A stretch of 7,068 bases of DNA from Pseudomonadota bacterium. Lineage in GTDB: Bacteria; Pseudomonadota; Gammaproteobacteria; SZUA-229. A program made the position numbers and the translations under genes. This document shows positions 4,618 to 7,068 of this stretch, piece by piece; positions within the stretch are counted from its first letter, which is position 1; each line of letters begins with the position of its first letter. The notes below the pieces were generated by a model. That model was not told the DNA's origin. It did no database searches and was given only the letters and a program-made list of their open reading frames with translations. The stretch covers positions 1-7,068 of the forward strand of contig JADFWE010000055.1 in the NCBI GenBank assembly GCA_015222915.1, written 5' to 3'.

Positions 4618-6677
4618 TCATAGCTGTTACGATCTTTCACCCATGATGTCAGATCGGTCCCGGTCATCGGTTTGCTGTACAGATAGCCCTGTATGATATC
4701 GCCACCCATCGATCTTATGGCCGATAGCTCCTGTTTCGTCTCTACACCTTCGAACACGTTCTCCATGCCGAGGCTGTCACTCATGTTGATGATAGAGCGG
4801 ACGATGGCCTCGAGGTTATTATCCTCTTCATGGATACCCTGTACGAATGTCTTATCGATCTTTATCACGTCTATCGGCAGACGTACCAGGTAGGTCATAG
4901 AAGTATAACCGGTACCAAAATCATCGAGGGCGATGGTACAGCCGAGCTTATGGATCTGTTCCAGGAATAATTTTGTATTACCGAAATCTTTAACCAGCAG
5001 CGACTCTGTTATCTCGAATTCTAATAATGAAGGCGTGATGCCGGTCCTGTTGATCTCTTCCTTCAAAAAATTGATGAATTCAAAATGGCCGCACTGCAAT
5101 ACCGAGAGATTGATAGAAAAACGGAAATCATTTTCCGGATGTGCCGCGATGAAGTCGACAACCTGTGTCACCACCCAGTTACCGACGGAATAGATCAATC
5201 CGGTCTCTTCCAGCAACGGGATAAAACGGTCCGGTGAAATCTCACCGGACTTTGCATTATTCCAGCGCATCAATGATTCTACTCCGCGTAGCTTATTATT
5301 ATGCGTATAGACCTGAGGCTGGTACACCATGTAGAACTCATTTTTATCGATCGCGGTATGCAGCGCATTCTCCAGTTCGAGCCTGTCCCTCAGCTGGTTC
5401 GACATGCTGGCATCATAGAACTGCACAAGATTGCCGCCTTCTTTCTTCGCCTTGTACATCGCGGTATCAGCATTTCGCAGCAGGATCATAGGTGTATCAC
5501 CATCACCGGGGTAGATGCTGATACCGATACTGGCACCGATGTGTATATTGTGAGAATTGATGGTAAAAGGCTCGATAAGCTGTTTGATGACCTTCTTGGC
5601 CACATTGACAGCTTCGTTATGGTTTTTAAGTTTTTCCAGGACGATGACGAACTCATCACCACCATTTCTGGAGATGGTATCGTGCTTCCTTATCTGGTTC
5701 TTTATCCGCTCAGAGACTTCTTTGAGCAACTCATCGCCGATACGGTGACCGAGGCTGTCATTGATCGTTTTAAATCGATCGAGATCGAGGAACAGGATAG
5801 CCATCTGCTGATCGTCACGGGAGGATATTTTTATCGACTGATTTATCCGATCGATGAGAAGATTTTTATTTGGGAGGCCGGTCAGCTCATCATGATAGGC
5901 CAGGTACTGCAGGCTCTCTTCGGCTATTTCCTTTTTCTCGATCACGCTCTCCAGGTACAGGTTAGTATCTGTCAGATCACGAGTGCGTTCCTCTACCGTG
6001 ATCTCGAGCATGGTTTTACTCTTTTCGAGAGACCGCTGTGCATCGACCTTCTCACCGATCTCCTCATTCAGATTCTCGATCAGTTCATTGTTTTTGAGTG
6101 TTAACTCGATCTCATTCCTGCGGCTCCGATTGAGGTTCACACTGGTAGAGACCATCAGCCCGATAAAGATCAGGAAAGCAAAAGCGATGTAATATCGCCC
6201 TTCAAAATCGAGGTTGATGAACACCAGGAAGATGCCGGTCGCCTGCGGGATAACATAGGCAAGATAAGCAGGCATCCACATCGACAGGATGGGGATGCTG
6301 CCCGCGATCATGCCGAAGTTGATCAAAAATATCAGATTACGTACTACATCATTATCATGCGTTACCTGGGTATACTCGAATAAACCCCAGCAGACGCCAG
6401 ACATCAGGGTGAGTATAAAATAGGCAGAGAGATATGTGTTCGTCGTGAAGCGGGGCGATCTTATGAAGTCACTGGTGATCAGCGTGCGAAAAAAAGTGAT
6501 GAGCGTGATCGAGACACCGAGCAACCACGCATTATCATGCTGTGATGTATTCTGTACCAGTAAAAAGATCAACCAGGCGGCAAAGATATTAGTCAGCGTT
6601 CCCGAGATAGAGGACCTGAACAAACGATCTATCTGTGTCTCCAGCAGGGTACTTTTTAGCGTATTTTTTTGAATCAT
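4605..6677 (-). CDS. Membrane-bound GGDEF-EAL cyclic-di-GMP protein
   Basis: A 690-residue protein. About six hydrophobic segments lie in residues 29-180 (near 29-43, 51-66, 82-100, 114-132, 134-155 and 161-179). They resemble an N-terminal membrane module found in many gammaproteobacterial GGDEF and hybrid kinase proteins. A charged helix or coiled coil (about 186-255) joins it to a GGDEF domain (about 259-422) and an EAL domain (about 433-680). The cyclase motif GGDEF (339-343) is intact, with an inhibitory I-site RKHD at 330-333. The phosphodiesterase domain reads ESL at 467-469 where EAL is usual, but keeps the metal-binding Glu467, Asn523, Glu555, Asp585-Asp586 in DDFGTGY, Lys606 in KID, Glu643 in EGVET and QGYLYSKP (663-670). 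Both domains could be active; net direction cannot be told. The ATG at 6677 has a weak AAAAGA upstream. It converges on the lipid operon and is a separate unit. A link to DSF signalling is inference from position. Confidence 0.93.
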   Translation of the reverse strand: MIQKNTLKSTLLETQIDRLFRSSISGTLTNIFAAWLIFLLVQNTSQHDNAWLLGVSITLITFFRTLITSDFIRSPRFTTNTYLSAYFILTLMSGVCWGLFEYTQVTHDNDVVRNLIFLINFGMIAGSIPILSMWMPAYLAYVIPQATGIFLVFINLDFEGRYYIAFAFLIFIGLMVSTSVNLNRSRRNEIELTLKNNELIENLNEEIGEKVDAQRSLEKSKTMLEITVEERTRDLTDTNLYLESVIEKKEIAEESLQYLAYHDELTGLPNKNLLIDRINQSIKISSRDDQQMAILFLDLDRFKTINDSLGHRIGDELLKEVSERIKNQIRKHDTISRNGGDEFVIVLEKLKNHNEAVNVAKKVIKQLIEPFTINSHNIHIGASIGISIYPGDGDTPMILLRNADTAMYKAKKEGGNLVQFYDASMSNQLRDRLELENALHTAIDKNEFYMVYQPQVYTHNNKLRGVESLMRWNNAKSGEISPDRFIPLLEETGLIYSVGNWVVTQVVDFIAAHPENDFRFSINLSVLQCGHFEFINFLKEEINRTGITPSLLEFEITESLLVKDFGNTKLFLEQIHKLGCTIALDDFGTGYTSMTYLVRLPIDVIKIDKTFVQGIHEEDNNLEAIVRSIINMSDSLGMENVFEGVETKQELSAIRSMGGDIIQGYLYSKPMTGTDLTSWVKDRNSYDDQA

Positions 6678-6753
6678 ATCTTTTGTAATAAATTTTAATT
6701 ACAGCTAAATAACAATGCTGTAAATGCTGCCGTATAGCGCATTAATATTCACC

Positions 6754-6771
6754 GACACTTCATTAAGTGTC
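6754..6771. repeat. Perfect inverted repeat upstream of the GGDEF-EAL gene
   Basis: GACACTT-CATT-AAGTGTC is a seven-base perfect inverted repeat with a four-base centre, 77-94 bases upstream of the start codon at 6677. It could be a dimeric regulator's operator, or a hairpin if transcribed. No T-run follows on the minus strand, so a terminator or attenuator is unlikely. Confidence 0.45.
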
Positions 6772-6806
6772 ATAAGGCCTATCAAATAACCATATACCGA
6801 CACATA

Positions 6807-6816
6807 AGACTAGTCT
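6807..6816. repeat. Ten-base perfect palindrome AGACTAGTCT
   Basis: AGACTAGTCT is self-complementary and lies 36 bases beyond the inverted repeat at 6754-6771. The block ACCGACAC occurs just before both elements, so the two may be related sites for one regulator. On its own a palindrome this short is weak evidence. Confidence 0.3.
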
Positions 6817-7068
6817 AATAATACCTGAATGTTAGTGATTTTCTTTTATTGAGAGCGTTTGTATTTATCAGGATTTTTCAATAATTAACCATATATGTCA
6901 TTGATTTATATGTAGTTAAATCTAACGCTAATATGCATAGTTTAACGCTGGCCAGTATCCGCTGAACGACTGCATATAAGCCGGTAATACCACACGATTC
7001 TATCTGACCGGCACTTTCGACCGGACTGTAATCAACTATCAAATAGTCAAAAAAAACCCTGCAGAGCA

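Larger units (their letters stand above)
6678..7068. promoter_or_regulatory. AT-rich upstream region of the GGDEF-EAL gene
   Basis: These 391 bases hold no gene that I can support on either strand. They should contain the minus-strand promoter of the GGDEF-EAL gene, but I see no convincing -35/-10 pair. The visible structure is a perfect inverted repeat at 6754-6771, a ten-base palindrome at 6807-6816, ACCGACAC twice (6751-6758 and 6796-6803), and AACGCT three times (6854-6859 inverted, 6924-6929 and 6944-6949). Near the right edge GCCGGT (6980-6985) and ACCGGC (7007-7012) face each other, and GACCGG recurs at 7006 and 7019. A gene beyond the right edge may also be controlled here. Confidence 0.5.

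Noticed and set aside
5301..6104. 267-codon plus-strand open frame
   Set aside because: It is antisense to the GGDEF and coiled-coil part of the GGDEF-EAL gene. Its length comes from that gene's codon pattern and it resembles no family.
7035..7056. Small hairpin ACTAT-CAA-ATAGT followed by a run of A as a terminator
   Set aside because: The stem is only five weak pairs. On the plus strand the run is A and not T, and on the minus strand the T-run comes before the hairpin, so neither direction fits an intrinsic terminator.

Overview
The window looks like chromosomal DNA from a gammaproteobacterium. That guess rests on protein style: an RpfF-type DSF synthase, a membrane-bound GGDEF-EAL protein of a kind common in that class, and a NodE-like ketosynthase. 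GC in the genes looks roughly balanced, and the two long intergenic regions are clearly AT-rich. I cannot name a genus. There are six genes, no RNA genes, and no recognisable mobile element or CRISPR array.

Layout. On the minus strand from 1625 leftward lie an RpfF-family synthase (591-1625) and, 25 bases downstream, a lysophospholipid acyltransferase-like gene whose 3' end runs off the left edge (1-565). A 372-base AT-rich divergent control region (1626-1997) follows, with a cluster of TGACA/TGTCA elements and a CRP-like site. On the plus strand come an acyl carrier protein (1998-2231), a NodE-like beta-ketoacyl-ACP synthase (2250-3458) and a cyclopropane-fatty-acid-synthase-like SAM methyltransferase (3531-4580). 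A large minus-strand gene for a six-helix membrane protein with coiled coil, GGDEF and EAL domains (4605-6677) converges on these. The last 391 bases (6678-7068) are its AT-rich upstream region, holding inverted repeats but no visible gene.

How the genes may work together (inference). RpfF enzymes turn 3-hydroxyacyl-ACP into free cis-2-unsaturated fatty acids, the diffusible signal factors. Here the synthase gene shares a control region with a dedicated ACP and ketosynthase in the same order as rhizobial nodF-nodE, which make special alpha,beta-unsaturated acyl chains. A lipid-type methyltransferase and an acyltransferase are added. The simplest reading is a small locus that builds a modified acyl chain on its own ACP, then releases it as a signal or places it in a phospholipid. 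DSF signalling acts through cyclic-di-GMP in known systems, so the neighbouring GGDEF-EAL protein is a plausible but unproven output or sensor partner. No ketoreductase, acyl-CoA ligase or RpfC-like sensor kinase is visible, so the pathway would need housekeeping enzymes or genes outside the window.
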